The translations under genes and the position numbers were made by a program. Shown in pieces: positions 1 to 8,065 of a stretch of 64,000 nucleotides of DNA. The notes beneath the pieces are model-generated. The model was not told where the DNA came from and ran no database searches. It saw nothing but the letters and a program-made list of their open reading frames with translations. Each line of letters begins with the position of its first letter. Positions within the stretch are counted from its first letter, which is position 1. The DNA lies in the NCBI RefSeq assembly GCF_007828955.1, contig NZ_VIVR01000001.1, forward strand, positions 5,766,001-5,830,000, given 5' to 3'. This DNA is from Kitasatospora atroaurantiaca (lineage in GTDB: Bacteria > Actinomycetota > Actinomycetes > Streptomycetales > Streptomycetaceae).

Positions 1-1035
1 GGCCTTGTCCTGGCTGCGGGCGGTGAGCAGCACCTGGTACCCCGCCTTGGCGAAGACCTCGGCGATGCCGGTGGCCATGGTGCCCGAGCCGCAGACGCCG
101 ATGCTGCGGATCTCACGGCCCGGCACGCGGGCCGCCGCCGTGCCGGCCGCCTCGGCGACCACCTTGGACGAGCCCGGGGCCTCGTACGTGTAGAAACCGC
201 GCCCGGACTTACGGCCCAGCAGGCCGGCGGCGACCAGCTGGCCGAGGATCGGGGCGGGGGCGTGCAGGCGGTCCTTGGACTGCTCGTACATCGCCTCCAG
301 CACGGTGCGCGCGGTGTCGACGCCGATCAGGTCGAGCAGGGCCAGCGGGCCCATCGGCAGGCCGCAGCCGAGCCGCATCGCGGCGTCGATGTCCTCGCGG
401 GTCGCGTACTTGGACTCGAACATCGCCGCGGCCTGGTTGAGGTACGCGAACAGCAGGCCGTTGACCACGAAGCCGGCCCGGTCGCCGGCCGCGACCGGCT
501 CCTTGCCCAGGTCGCGGGCGAAGGCGGCGGCGTCCTCGGCCACCTGAGGGGCAGTCAGCACCGTGCGGACCACCTCGACCAGCTTCATGGTGTGCACCGG
601 GTTGAAGAAGTGCAGGCCCAGCACCCGCTCGGGGCGGGAGGTGGCGGCGGCGATCCGGGTCACCGAGAGCGCGGTGGTACCGGTCGCCAGCACCGTCTCC
701 GGCGGGCAGATCCGGTCCAGCTCGGCGAAGATCTCGCGCTTGAGCTCCAGCTGCTCGGGGACCTCCTCGATCACCAGCTCGGCGGTCGCGGCGGCGTCCA
801 GCTGGTCGCCGACCGAGATCAGGCCCAGCAGCGCGGTGCGCTCCTCGGCGGTGATCCGCTCGCGCTGCACGGCGTGCGCGGTGGCCTCCTCGATCCGGGC
901 CAGGGCCCGGGCGGCGGTGTCGGCGTCGGCCTCGATGCCGATCACCCGGCGGCCGCTCTGCGCGATGGCGACGGCGATACCGGCACCCATGGTGCCGAGG
1001 CCGACCACGGCGACGGTGGGGAAGGGACGCTCCAT
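1..1035 (-). CDS. 3-hydroxyacyl-CoA (3-hydroxybutyryl-CoA) dehydrogenase, C-terminus outside window
   Basis: Oxidises or reduces 3-hydroxyacyl-CoA with NAD(P), in fatty-acid or butanoate metabolism in the cytosol. The visible 345 residues contain an N-terminal Rossmann fold (VGLGTMGAG at residues 11-19), the family motif HFFNPVH with catalytic His142, and a helical C-terminal domain. A second glycine motif (CGSGTMATG, about residues 315-323) begins near the window edge, so this is the long form with two consecutive dehydrogenase units, as often seen in actinomycetes. The ATG at 1035 is preceded by AAGGAG 9 nt upstream. The gene is monocistronic as far as can be seen. Substrate chain length cannot be decided from sequence. 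Confidence 0.93.
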   Translation of the reverse strand, partial: MERPFPTVAVVGLGTMGAGIAVAIAQSGRRVIGIEADADTAARALARIEEATAHAVQRERITAEERTALLGLISVGDQLDAAATAELVIEEVPEQLELKREIFAELDRICPPETVLATGTTALSVTRIAAATSRPERVLGLHFFNPVHTMKLVEVVRTVLTAPQVAEDAAAFARDLGKEPVAAGDRAGFVVNGLLFAYLNQAAAMFESKYATREDIDAAMRLGCGLPMGPLALLDLIGVDTARTVLEAMYEQSKDRLHAPAPILGQLVAAGLLGRKSGRGFYTYEAPGSSKVVAEAAGTAAARVPGREIRSIGVCGSGTMATGIAEVFAKAGYQVLLTARSQDKA

Positions 1036-1416
1036 TGTCCTGACTCCTTGTCATGGGCCCCGCGCCGCGCTCCCGTGCCGACCGGCCGGCTCGTCGTCGA
1101 GGGGCGGTACGTCGGTACGCGGGAGGAGGGTACGGCGGCGCGGGGGAGAAGTGATGACGGTTGCGGCACCGCGCGGCGGGCCGGTCCGCTCCGGCCGTGC
1201 TGCGGGTGTGCCGTGGTGCTCAGGCGCTCTGAGTGAAGTGAAGCGACGCTGACACGCTGCGATGAGAAGAGGAGAGCAAACACCCTGCCCTGCCGCGGAG
1301 ACGTGCGATGGCACGGTCGTGCGGCGGCCCCGCTGGTGCGGCTCCCGAAGCCCAGCGGTGGTGCGTGCGGTCACTGTAGCGAAGTTACCGCCAAGTAGGA
1401 AGGGTGCGGACATGAC
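1036..1416. other. intergenic region upstream of the dehydrogenase
   Basis: Between the dehydrogenase start and the terminator of the MFS gene. It must hold the dehydrogenase promoter on the minus strand, but I see no convincing -10/-35 pair and no credible small gene. Open frames here lack a good start site or recognisable protein. Confidence 0.5.
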
Positions 1417-1448
1417 GAAGCCCCCGCTTCCCGGGAAGCGGGGGCTTC
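1417..1448 (-). terminator. terminator of the tetR-MFS operon
   Basis: A perfect 32-bp palindrome (two 16-bp arms around CCCGGG) starting 14 bp after the MFS stop codon. There is no T-run, as is usual for streptomycete terminators. Confidence 0.8.
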
Positions 1449-1461
1449 GGTACCGCTCGGG

Positions 1462-2961
1462 TCAGTGCACCAGCACCGGGACGGCGTTGTCCTCGGTGGC
1501 GCCCTCGGCCACGGTGTGGCCGCCCTGGTGGCCGGTGTTGATCAGGATGCCGGCGATGGCGGAGGCCAGCACCAGGATCCCGAAGGACCACCAGATCGCG
1601 GTGGAGAAGCTGTGCACCATGGTCTGCGCCTGCGCCAGCTTCGGGGACGTCGGTCCGACCTGGTGCGCCTTCGCGTACGCCGTGGCGGCGCTGTTGGCGA
1701 TGGTGGCCAGCAGGGCCGTGCCGATCGCGCCGCCGACCTGCTGCGAGGTGTTCACCATCGCGGAGGCGACACCGGCGTCGCGCGGCTGGACGCCGTGCGT
1801 GGCCAGGCTCATGGCCGGCATGAACGCGGTGCCCATGCCCAGGCCCATCAGGATCAGGCCGGGCAGGATCAGCGCGGGGTACGAGCTGTCGACCTTGATC
1901 TGGGTGAGGATCAGCAGGCCGGCCGAGGCGACCAGGAAGCCGGGCGCCATCAGGTAGCGCGGGGCGACCCGGGTCATCAGCCGGGCGCCGATCTGGGTCG
2001 AGCCCGTGATCATGCCCGCGACCATCGGCAGGAACGCCACGCCGGTGAGCACCGGGCTGTAGTCGAGCACCTTCTGCAGGTAGTACGTCAGGAAGAGGAA
2101 GAGCCCGAACATCCCGATCACGGCCATACCCAGCGACAGGTAGGCGCCGCCCCGGTTGCGGTCCAGGATCACCCGCAGCGGCAGCAGCGGGGCCTTGACC
2201 TTGCTCTCGACCAGGACGAACGCGGCCAGCAGCACCGCCGAGGCGACGAACAGGCCGAGGGTGATGCCGGACGTCCAGCCGTCCGTCTCGGCGCGGGTGA
2301 AGCCGTACACCAGGGAGACCAGGCCGGTGGTGACCAGCAGAACGCCGGGGATGTCGAGGCGGTTGCGGTTGCGGCCCTCGGCGGGCTCGCGGATCACCAG
2401 CACCGCACCGAGGGCGGCGACCACGGCGAACGGGATGTTGACGAAGAAGGTCCAGCGCCAGTTCAGGTACTCGGTGAGCAGGCCGCCCAGGATCAGACCG
2501 ATGGCACCGCCACCGCCGGCGATCGCGCCGTAGATGCCGAACGCCTTGGCGCGCTCCTTGGCCTCGGTGAACATCACCGCGAGCAGCGAGAGCGCCGCCG
2601 GGGCGAGCAGTGCGCCGAACACGCCCTGCAGGGCCCGCGAGCCGAGCAGCATCGCGGTGTTCGCGGCGGCGCCGCCGAGCGCCGAGGCGGCGGCGAAGCC
2701 GACCAGGCCGACGATGAAGGTGCGCCGGCGTCCCCAGAGGTCCGCGATCCGGCCGCCGAAGAGCAGCAGGCCGCCGAAGGCGAGCGCGTAGGCGGTGATC
2801 ACCCACTGGCGGTTGGCGTCGGAGATGCCGAGATCGGCCTGGGCGGAGGGGAGGGCGATGTTCACGACGGTCGCGTCGAGCACGACCATCAGCTGTGCGA
2901 GGCCGATGAAGATCAGGGCTTTCCAGCGCCGGGGATCCGGCTGCAGGGCGGTTTCAGACAT
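1462..2961 (-). CDS. MFS multidrug efflux transporter, DHA2 (14-TM) family
   Basis: Proton-driven drug exporter in the cytoplasmic membrane. The roughly 499-residue product has the DHA2 layout: TM1 with LDATVVNIALP (motif D1), a loop reading GGRIADLWGRRR (motif A, about residues 70-81), many further hydrophobic segments and a short polar tail. It lies 60 bp behind the TetR gene on the same strand, so the two probably form one operon with the pump as regulatory target. An in-frame GTG at 2973 would add four residues (MGTP); neither start has a strong ribosome binding site, and I prefer ATG 2961. The exported compound is unknown. Confidence 0.92.
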   Translation of the reverse strand: MSETALQPDPRRWKALIFIGLAQLMVVLDATVVNIALPSAQADLGISDANRQWVITAYALAFGGLLLFGGRIADLWGRRRTFIVGLVGFAAASALGGAAANTAMLLGSRALQGVFGALLAPAALSLLAVMFTEAKERAKAFGIYGAIAGGGGAIGLILGGLLTEYLNWRWTFFVNIPFAVVAALGAVLVIREPAEGRNRNRLDIPGVLLVTTGLVSLVYGFTRAETDGWTSGITLGLFVASAVLLAAFVLVESKVKAPLLPLRVILDRNRGGAYLSLGMAVIGMFGLFLFLTYYLQKVLDYSPVLTGVAFLPMVAGMITGSTQIGARLMTRVAPRYLMAPGFLVASAGLLILTQIKVDSSYPALILPGLILMGLGMGTAFMPAMSLATHGVQPRDAGVASAMVNTSQQVGGAIGTALLATIANSAATAYAKAHQVGPTSPKLAQAQTMVHSFSTAIWWSFGILVLASAIAGILINTGHQGGHTVAEGATEDNAVPVLVH

Positions 2962-3021
2962 GGGGGTACCCACTTACGTACGAGAGCGGTGCAGGGGTGC
3001 GAGGTCCGGGGGGGTTACGGG

Positions 3022-3675
3022 TCAGTGGTGACGCTTGAGGTCCTCCATGGCCGCGGCGCGACCGGGCAGCGGAGATCGGGCCGGCGCCTGCAGGCCGTCC
3101 AGGAACAGCTGCAGGTGGCGGTGGACGAACTGCTCGAGGTCCAGGCAGTCGGTGCCGGGAAGCGGGCGGGTCAGCTGGGTGACGGCGACCATGAAGTCAC
3201 CGGGACCGACATCGGTACGGAGCCGGCCGGCCTGCTGGGCACGGACGATCAGCTCGGTGACCGTCCGCTCCAGCTCGACGCGGGTCTCCTCCAGCGTGGG
3301 GTCCGTCCTGTCGATGTGGTCGGAGAGCAGCGGACAGAGCGCGCCGATCCGCTCGTCGGCCGCGGCGTGCGCGAAGCGGCTGACGGCCTCGAACGGGTCG
3401 GGCTCCTCGGCCACGGCGACTGCGGCGTGGTCGAGCACGCGGGTCATCACCGAGAGCGTCACGTGGTGGATCAGCTCGCGGCGGTCCGCGAAGTTCCGGT
3501 ACAGCGTCGCGTTGCCCACCCCGGCGCGGCGGGCGATCTCGTCGAGCGGCACGTCCGCGCCGTGCTCGACGAAGGCCTCGCGGGCGGCGGTGATGATCCG
3601 CGCCCGGTTACGGGAGGCGTCGGCCCTGAGCCGGGGCGCGGCCGGCTTGGCGTCGGTCATCGCGGCAACGGTCAT
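3022..3675 (-). CDS. TetR-family transcriptional repressor
   Basis: Local repressor, likely of itself and of the MFS pump that follows. The 217-residue product has a TetR HTH at about residues 25-65 (RARIITAAREAFVEHG, then ARRAGVGNATLYRNFADRREL) and a helical ligand-binding C-terminal half. ATG 3675 follows GAAGGGAG by 7 nt; ATG 3660 is a weaker alternative. Two copies of the same inverted repeat lie upstream (3703-3719 and 3742-3758) and are the obvious candidate operators. The open frame extends further upstream but has no domain there. Confidence 0.93.
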   Translation of the reverse strand: MTVAAMTDAKPAAPRLRADASRNRARIITAAREAFVEHGADVPLDEIARRAGVGNATLYRNFADRRELIHHVTLSVMTRVLDHAAVAVAEEPDPFEAVSRFAHAAADERIGALCPLLSDHIDRTDPTLEETRVELERTVTELIVRAQQAGRLRTDVGPGDFMVAVTQLTRPLPGTDCLDLEQFVHRHLQLFLDGLQAPARSPLPGRAAAMEDLKRHH

Positions 3676-3702
3676 GGGTCGGGCTCCCTTCGGGGTGTGT
3701 TC

Positions 3703-3719
3703 CGGGGACTGTCTCCCCG
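3703..3719. promoter_or_regulatory. candidate TetR operator 1
   Basis: Inverted repeat CGGGGA-N5-TCCCCG (extended by one base pair on each side to 19 bp), 28 bp upstream of the tetR start. The same repeat with the same spacing recurs at 3742-3758, which suggests a protein binding site rather than chance. Confidence 0.6.
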
Positions 3720-3741
3720 GATCTGCGAACACAGGGGTAAA

Positions 3742-3758
3742 CGGGGAGCCGATCCCCG
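3742..3758. promoter_or_regulatory. candidate TetR operator 2
   Basis: Second CGGGGA-N5-TCCCCG repeat, centre 39 bp from operator 1, in the region between tetR (minus) and the glutamine-synthetase-like gene (plus). Binding here could also affect the divergent gene. Confidence 0.6.
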
Positions 3759-3865
3759 GATATTTCGGAAAGGTTTGTGACCTGCGCCACACCGGCAGAT
3801 CCACCGGATGTCCCTCACGGTGTGGCAGACGGTTCTCACGCTGGGCGACCGGGCAGCATGAGGGC

Positions 3866-5206
3866 ATGAGCACCACGCAACCCCGCGCGGAGCGCGCCTC
3901 GCAGGCCCGGCTCGCGGCCGCCCGGTTGGGCGCCGAGGGCGTCGACGGGGTGGTGCTCGGCTGGGTGGACAACGCCGGGATCACCCGGGCGAAGGCCGTT
4001 CCCGTGCGGCAGCTGGAGCACGCGGCCGAGTGGGGTGTCGGCGCCTCGCCCTGCTTCGACGTCTTCCTGGTCGACGATTCGATGACCAGCAGCCCGTTCA
4101 GCCACGGCCCCGACGGCGACCTCCGCCTCGTCCCCGACCTGTCCCGGCTGTCCCGGCTGGCCGCGCAGCCCGGCTGGGCGTGGGCGCCGGTCGACCGGTA
4201 CGCCCAGGACGGTACGCCGCACCCAGGCTGCCAGCGCCGCTTCGCCCGCCGGATGGCCGAGGCGCTGGAGCGGCGCGGCCTCGCGGTGCGGGCCGGGATC
4301 GAGGTCGAGTGGGTCGTCACCGACGCGGCCGGCGCACCGCCCACCGACGGCCCGGCGTACGGGATGCACCGCGTCACCGATCTCTCGGACTATCTGCGCG
4401 ACGTACTGCGGGCGCTCACCGAGCAGGAGTTGACCGTCCTTCAGATCCACCCCGAGTACGCCCCGGGGCAGTTCGAGGTGTCCCTCGCCGCCGAAGGGCC
4501 GGTCGAGGCCGCCGACACGGCGGTGCTCGTCCGGCACACCGTACGGGCGGTCTCGGTTCGCCACGGCCTGCGCGCCTCGTTCGCGCCGGCGATCTCGGCG
4601 GACGGCGTCGGCAGCGGCGCCCACCTGCACCTCAGCCTCTGGCGCGACGGCCAGAACCTGGGCGAGGGCGGCTCAGGACCGTACGGCCTCCGGTCGGAGG
4701 CCGAGAGCTTCCTCGCGGGCGTACTCGCCCAGCTGCCCGCGCTGCTCGCGCTCGGCGCACCGAGCGTGGCCAGCTACCTGCGCCTGGTGCCCTCGCGCTG
4801 GGCGGGCGCCTACCGCTGCTGGGGCCTGGAGAACCGGGAGGCCGCGCTGCGGCTGATCACCGGTTCGACCGGCGCGCAGGCCAACGCCGAGATCAAGTGC
4901 TTCGACGGCGCGGCCAACCCGTACCTGGCGGTCGGCGGGGTGCTCGCGGCCGGACTGGCCGGCCTCGACGCCGGTCACGGCCTGCCGGCCGAGGTGCACG
5001 GCGACCCTGCGGCCCTCGGCACGGTCGAGCGGCTGCCCACCGCCCTGCCGGAGGCCCTCGACGCGTACGAGAAGTCCGTGATGCTGCGCGAGGCGCTCGG
5101 CGCTCAGCTGTACGCGGCGGTGCTCGCGGTGCGGCGCGCGGAGGCCGAGCTCTTCGAGGGGCGCAGCGCCGAGGAGATCATCGCCGCGACCAGGTGGCGG
5201 TACTGA
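3866..5206 (+). CDS. glutamine synthetase-like ligase (type I fold, FluG C-terminal-like)
   Basis: ATP-dependent gamma-glutamyl ligase of the GlnA superfamily. The 446-residue product carries the C-terminal GS catalytic domain: GSGAHLHLS at about 249-257, ENREAALR at about 322-329, and NAEIKCFDGAANPYLA at about 338-353. It lacks the adenylylation-site context of true GlnA, and residues around 30-60 (LGWVDNAGITRAK) match the GS beta-grasp start. The next gene, 2 bp away, encodes an amidohydrolase; these are the two halves of the fungal FluG fusion. Substrate is unknown: a polyamine or other amine is possible. ATG 3866 is preceded by GAGGG only 1 nt away and by CAGCAT 6 nt away, so translation initiation may be leaderless. 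Confidence 0.88.
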   Translation: MSTTQPRAERASQARLAAARLGAEGVDGVVLGWVDNAGITRAKAVPVRQLEHAAEWGVGASPCFDVFLVDDSMTSSPFSHGPDGDLRLVPDLSRLSRLAAQPGWAWAPVDRYAQDGTPHPGCQRRFARRMAEALERRGLAVRAGIEVEWVVTDAAGAPPTDGPAYGMHRVTDLSDYLRDVLRALTEQELTVLQIHPEYAPGQFEVSLAAEGPVEAADTAVLVRHTVRAVSVRHGLRASFAPAISADGVGSGAHLHLSLWRDGQNLGEGGSGPYGLRSEAESFLAGVLAQLPALLALGAPSVASYLRLVPSRWAGAYRCWGLENREAALRLITGSTGAQANAEIKCFDGAANPYLAVGGVLAAGLAGLDAGHGLPAEVHGDPAALGTVERLPTALPEALDAYEKSVMLREALGAQLYAAVLAVRRAEAELFEGRSAEEIIAATRWRY

Positions 5207-5208
5207 CC

Positions 5209-6303
5209 ATGCTGCTCACCGACCAGCACTGCCACAGCGTGGTCGTCGCCGACCTGGGCATGGACGCCTTCGCCTCCCTGCTCACCGAGTCGGACCGCCT
5301 GCCCGCGCCCGGCACCTCGCCCTTCGACAGCGCACTGGGCCTCGCCGTGCGCCGCTGGTGCCCGCCTGCCCTCGACCTGCCCGAGCACACCGGACCCGAG
5401 GAGTACCTGGCCCGCCGTGCGGAGCTCGGCCCGGTGGAGGCCACCCGTCGGCTGCTCGCGGAGGCCGGTCTGGCGCACTGCCTGGTGGACACCGGGCTGA
5501 CCACGGCGATCGGCCGGCCGCTGCTTCCGCTGCCCGAGTTCGCCGCCGCCACGGGAGCCCAGGTCCGGGAGGTGGTACGGCTGGAGAGTGTCGCCACCGG
5601 GGTGGACTCGGATGCCCACGGCTGGCCCGACGCCGTCCGCGAGGCCCTGGACACGGCCTGCGCGGTGGCCGGCGCCGTCGCGGTGAAGTCCGTCCTCGCC
5701 TACCGGCACGGACTGGCCGTCCCGGCGGAGCGACCCGCCCGGACCGAGGTGGTCAAGGCGGCGGGCCGTTGGCTGAGCGGGCCCCGGGAGAGGCTGACCG
5801 ACCCGGTGCTGCTGCACCATCTGCTGTGGACGGCCCTCGAGTCGGGCCTGCCGCTGCAACTCCACACCGGCTTCGGCGACCCGGATCTGCGGCTGCACCA
5901 GGCCGATCCCTCGCTGCTGGTCGACTTCATCCGCGCGGCCGAGCCCAGCGGCGTGCCGCTGGTGCTGCTGCACGGCTACCCGTACCACCGCCAGGCCGCC
6001 TGGCTGGCGCAGGCCTTCCCGCAGGTGTACGCGGACATCGGCCTGGCGGTGTCGTACACGGGTACGCGGGCGACGGCGGTGCTCGGCGAGGTGCTGGAGC
6101 TGGCGCCGTTCGGCAAGCTGCTGTTCTCCACCGACGCGTACGGCCTTCCCGAGCTCTTCCTGGTCGGCGCCGCCCAGTACCGGCACAGCCTGGACCGGCT
6201 GCTGGGGGCCTGGCAGGCGGACGGCGCCTGTTCGGCGGCGGACGCCGAGCGTCTGACCCGCCTGGTCTCGGCGGACAACGCCCGGCGCCTGTACCGGCTG
6301 TGA
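5209..6303 (+). CDS. amidohydrolase family protein (FluG N-terminal-like)
   Basis: Metal-dependent hydrolase of the amidohydrolase-2 family. The 364-residue TIM-barrel protein shows an N-terminal HxH metal motif (DQHCH, residues 5-9), LQLHTGFGDPD at about 216-226, LLHGYPY at about 252-258 and FSTDAYG at about 305-311, the order expected for His, His and Asp ligands. The start lies 2 bp after the stop of the GS-like gene, so the two are translationally linked. By analogy with FluG the pair may act on one gamma-glutamyl or amide substrate, one forming and the other hydrolysing the bond; that is inference. Confidence 0.87.
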   Translation: MLLTDQHCHSVVVADLGMDAFASLLTESDRLPAPGTSPFDSALGLAVRRWCPPALDLPEHTGPEEYLARRAELGPVEATRRLLAEAGLAHCLVDTGLTTAIGRPLLPLPEFAAATGAQVREVVRLESVATGVDSDAHGWPDAVREALDTACAVAGAVAVKSVLAYRHGLAVPAERPARTEVVKAAGRWLSGPRERLTDPVLLHHLLWTALESGLPLQLHTGFGDPDLRLHQADPSLLVDFIRAAEPSGVPLVLLHGYPYHRQAAWLAQAFPQVYADIGLAVSYTGTRATAVLGEVLELAPFGKLLFSTDAYGLPELFLVGAAQYRHSLDRLLGAWQADGACSAADAERLTRLVSADNARRLYRL

Positions 6304-6351
6304 CCTGCTACGGGCTGTGACCTGCTACCGGCTCTGACCTGCTACCGACTC
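6301..6351 (+). repeat. three 17-bp tandem repeats
   Basis: Units at 6301-6317, 6318-6334 and 6335-6351, each TGACCTGCTACnGnCTn, starting at the stop codon of the amidohydrolase gene. Looks like recent slippage or short duplication of the gene end. Confidence 0.8.
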
Positions 6352-6364
6352 GGACCGCGTGGGA

Positions 6365-7861
6365 TCAGCCGATGGCCTTCAGGTGGTCGCGCACGCCGAT
6401 GCCGTAGGCGGTCGGGGTGCCGTCGTAGTTGGTGATCAGGGACGGCCCGGAGCTGCAGTCCCAGGTGTTCCAGGTCCAGCCGAGGTAGGAGATCCTCTTG
6501 CCGTCCAGCCAGGACATCACCTGGTCGACGAAGCCGTGGCTGCAGGTGTTCTCGCCGATCTCACCGGCCATCAGCGGCACCTGGGCGGCGACGGGAGCGA
6601 TGGTGGAGTTCCAGCAGGAGGCGTTGGCACAGGTGTTGAAGTTGTAGACGTGCCAGGCGGCGCCGAGGTTGCCGGTCGGGTCGGTGGGCTTGTAGGTGAG
6701 CCACTGGCTCAGGTCGTTGGAGTAGGCGATGCCGCCGAGCAGGATGACGTTCTTGGCGCCGGTCGCCCGGACGGTGTTGACCAGGGTCTGCATCCCGCTG
6801 ACGGTGTAGGCGATACCGGGGCAGGCGCTGCCGCCGTCCCGCCAGCAGAGCCAGGCCTGGGTGGCGGAGGACTCGGAGCGGTCGGGGTAGGGCTCGTTGA
6901 ACAGGTCGAAGACGACCGAGGTGCTGCCCTTGAAGGTGTCGGCGACGGAGGTCCAGAACGGTACCGCGTTGGCGCCAGGCATCGGCTTCTGGCAGGTCGC
7001 GTTGACGTCGGAGCAGCCGGCGGAGTTGCCGGTGTACTGGCCCCGGCTCCAGTGCATCTCGACGATCGGGGTGATGCCGTTGGCGCGCAGGGCGTCCACC
7101 CAGGTCGTGATCGCCGTACGGTAGTTGGTGCCTGCGTAGGCCGGGTTGACGTTGGACTGGCCGAGCCAGCAGTCCTCGTTGAGCGGGACGCGGACGGCGT
7201 TGACCTTCCAGCTCTTGATGGCGGCGATCGCGCTGCTGTCCACCGGGCCGTCGTAGAACCCGTAGCCCTGGACACACATGAACTCGGTGCCGGAGCGGTT
7301 GACGCCGTGCAGCGTCACCGCCGAACCGGCGGCGTTCACCAGGGAGTTGCCCGAGACGTGCAGCTCGGGTGCGGTGCCGGTGCCGCCCGTCGCGGTGGCG
7401 GTCGGCGTCGGCGTCGGAGTCGGAGTCGGCGTGGGCGTAGGTGTCGCGCCCGTGCAGGCCGCGCCGTTGACGGCGAACGATGTCGGTGCCGAATTGGCGC
7501 CGCTGTAGCTGAAGTTGGCGCCCGCGGTGACCGATCCGCCGGCCGCGATGGTGGCGTTCCAGCTGAGACTGGTGACGGTGACGTTTTTGCCCGACTGGCT
7601 CCAGGTGCCGTTCCAGCCACTGCCGGAGAGGGTCTGGTTACCGGTGTAGCCGTACGTGAGCGTCCAGCCGTTGAGCGCGGCCGTGCCCAGGTTGTTGATC
7701 TTCACGTTGGCGGTGAATCCGGTGCCCCAGTCGTTGGTGCTGTAGTCGACCGTGCAGGCGGTGGTCGCGGCGGAGGCGCTGCCGCCGGTCATCGAGAGGG
7801 TCGCGGCGGCGGCCACGGCCAGGGCGGATCCCAGGGCCAGGGTGGTGGCGCGGACGGACAT
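6365..7861 (-). CDS. secreted endoglucanase: signal peptide, CBM2, PT linker, GH5 domain
   Basis: Secreted cellulase that cuts internal beta-1,4-glucosidic bonds. The 498-residue precursor has a signal peptide (about 1-32, ending ASA-A), a CBM2 cellulose-binding module (about 33-135, with two flanking Cys), a Thr-Pro repeat linker, and a GH5 catalytic domain with acid/base Glu near 323 (DLFNEPY) and nucleophile Glu near 434 (AGEIGENT). ATG 7861 follows AGAAGGAG by 6 nt; the longer start at 7888 would place this ribosome binding site inside the coding region, so I reject it. A CebR-type operator lies at 7888-7901 and the GH48 gene is divergent, so cellobiose-type induction through CebR is likely. 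Confidence 0.95.
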   Translation of the reverse strand: MSVRATTLALGSALAVAAAATLSMTGGSASAATTACTVDYSTNDWGTGFTANVKINNLGTAALNGWTLTYGYTGNQTLSGSGWNGTWSQSGKNVTVTSLSWNATIAAGGSVTAGANFSYSGANSAPTSFAVNGAACTGATPTPTPTPTPTPTPTATATGGTGTAPELHVSGNSLVNAAGSAVTLHGVNRSGTEFMCVQGYGFYDGPVDSSAIAAIKSWKVNAVRVPLNEDCWLGQSNVNPAYAGTNYRTAITTWVDALRANGITPIVEMHWSRGQYTGNSAGCSDVNATCQKPMPGANAVPFWTSVADTFKGSTSVVFDLFNEPYPDRSESSATQAWLCWRDGGSACPGIAYTVSGMQTLVNTVRATGAKNVILLGGIAYSNDLSQWLTYKPTDPTGNLGAAWHVYNFNTCANASCWNSTIAPVAAQVPLMAGEIGENTCSHGFVDQVMSWLDGKRISYLGWTWNTWDCSSGPSLITNYDGTPTAYGIGVRDHLKAIG

Positions 7862-7887
7862 GTCCGGCTCCTTCTGAGAGTGCTTCA

Positions 7888-7901
7888 TGGGCGCGCTCCC
7901 A
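7888..7901. promoter_or_regulatory. CebR-type operator of the GH5 gene
   Basis: TGGGCGCGCTCCCA on the plus strand, one base from the streptomycete CebR consensus TGGGAGCGCTCCCA. It sits between the minus-strand -10 (7915-7920) and the start codon, positioned to block transcription. Confidence 0.75.
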
Positions 7902-7914
7902 CATGCCCGAGTTG

Positions 7915-7943
7915 AAGATAGCCAGACGCCGAAAGCTTGCCAA
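7915..7943 (-). promoter_or_regulatory. promoter of the GH5 gene
   Basis: On the minus strand TTGGCA (7938-7943) and TATCTT (7915-7920) are separated by exactly 17 bp. Predicted transcription start near 7908, giving a leader of about 47 nt that contains the CebR-type box. Confidence 0.65.
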
Positions 7944-7964
7944 CCTCTCTTGCTGCACAATCTC

Positions 7965-7993
7965 TTGACACTTCATGAGGGCGTGTCGATTCT
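7965..7993 (+). promoter_or_regulatory. promoter of the GH48 gene
   Basis: Consensus TTGACA (7965-7970), 17-bp spacer, then GATTCT (7988-7993). The -10 is imperfect but the spacing is ideal and the CebR box starts at the next base, over the predicted transcription start. Confidence 0.6.
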
Positions 7994-8007
7994 TGGGAGC
8001 GCTCCCA
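7994..8007. promoter_or_regulatory. CebR-type operator of the GH48 gene
   Basis: TGGGAGCGCTCCCA, a perfect 14-bp match to the CebR operator known from Streptomyces cellulase and cebEFG promoters. It directly abuts the -10 box of the GH48 promoter. Confidence 0.88.
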
Positions 8008-8065
8008 CATTTGCGAGTGCCATGCCTCGCGTCCGGCAACTCTCCCCCCACCCGCAGGAGCCGCC

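Noticed and set aside
1051..1413. Possible gene upstream of the dehydrogenase
   Set aside because: No ribosome binding site, no recognisable protein, unusual residue content.
7400..7445. Short-period repeat that could be a microsatellite or CRISPR-like tract
   Set aside because: It encodes the Thr-Pro linker of the GH5 enzyme; no direct repeats with spacers.
7862..7888. Longer GH5 start (Met-Lys-His-Ser-Gln) at 7888
   Set aside because: That ATG is inside the CebR-type operator and the extension encodes the strong ribosome binding site of the ATG at 7861.
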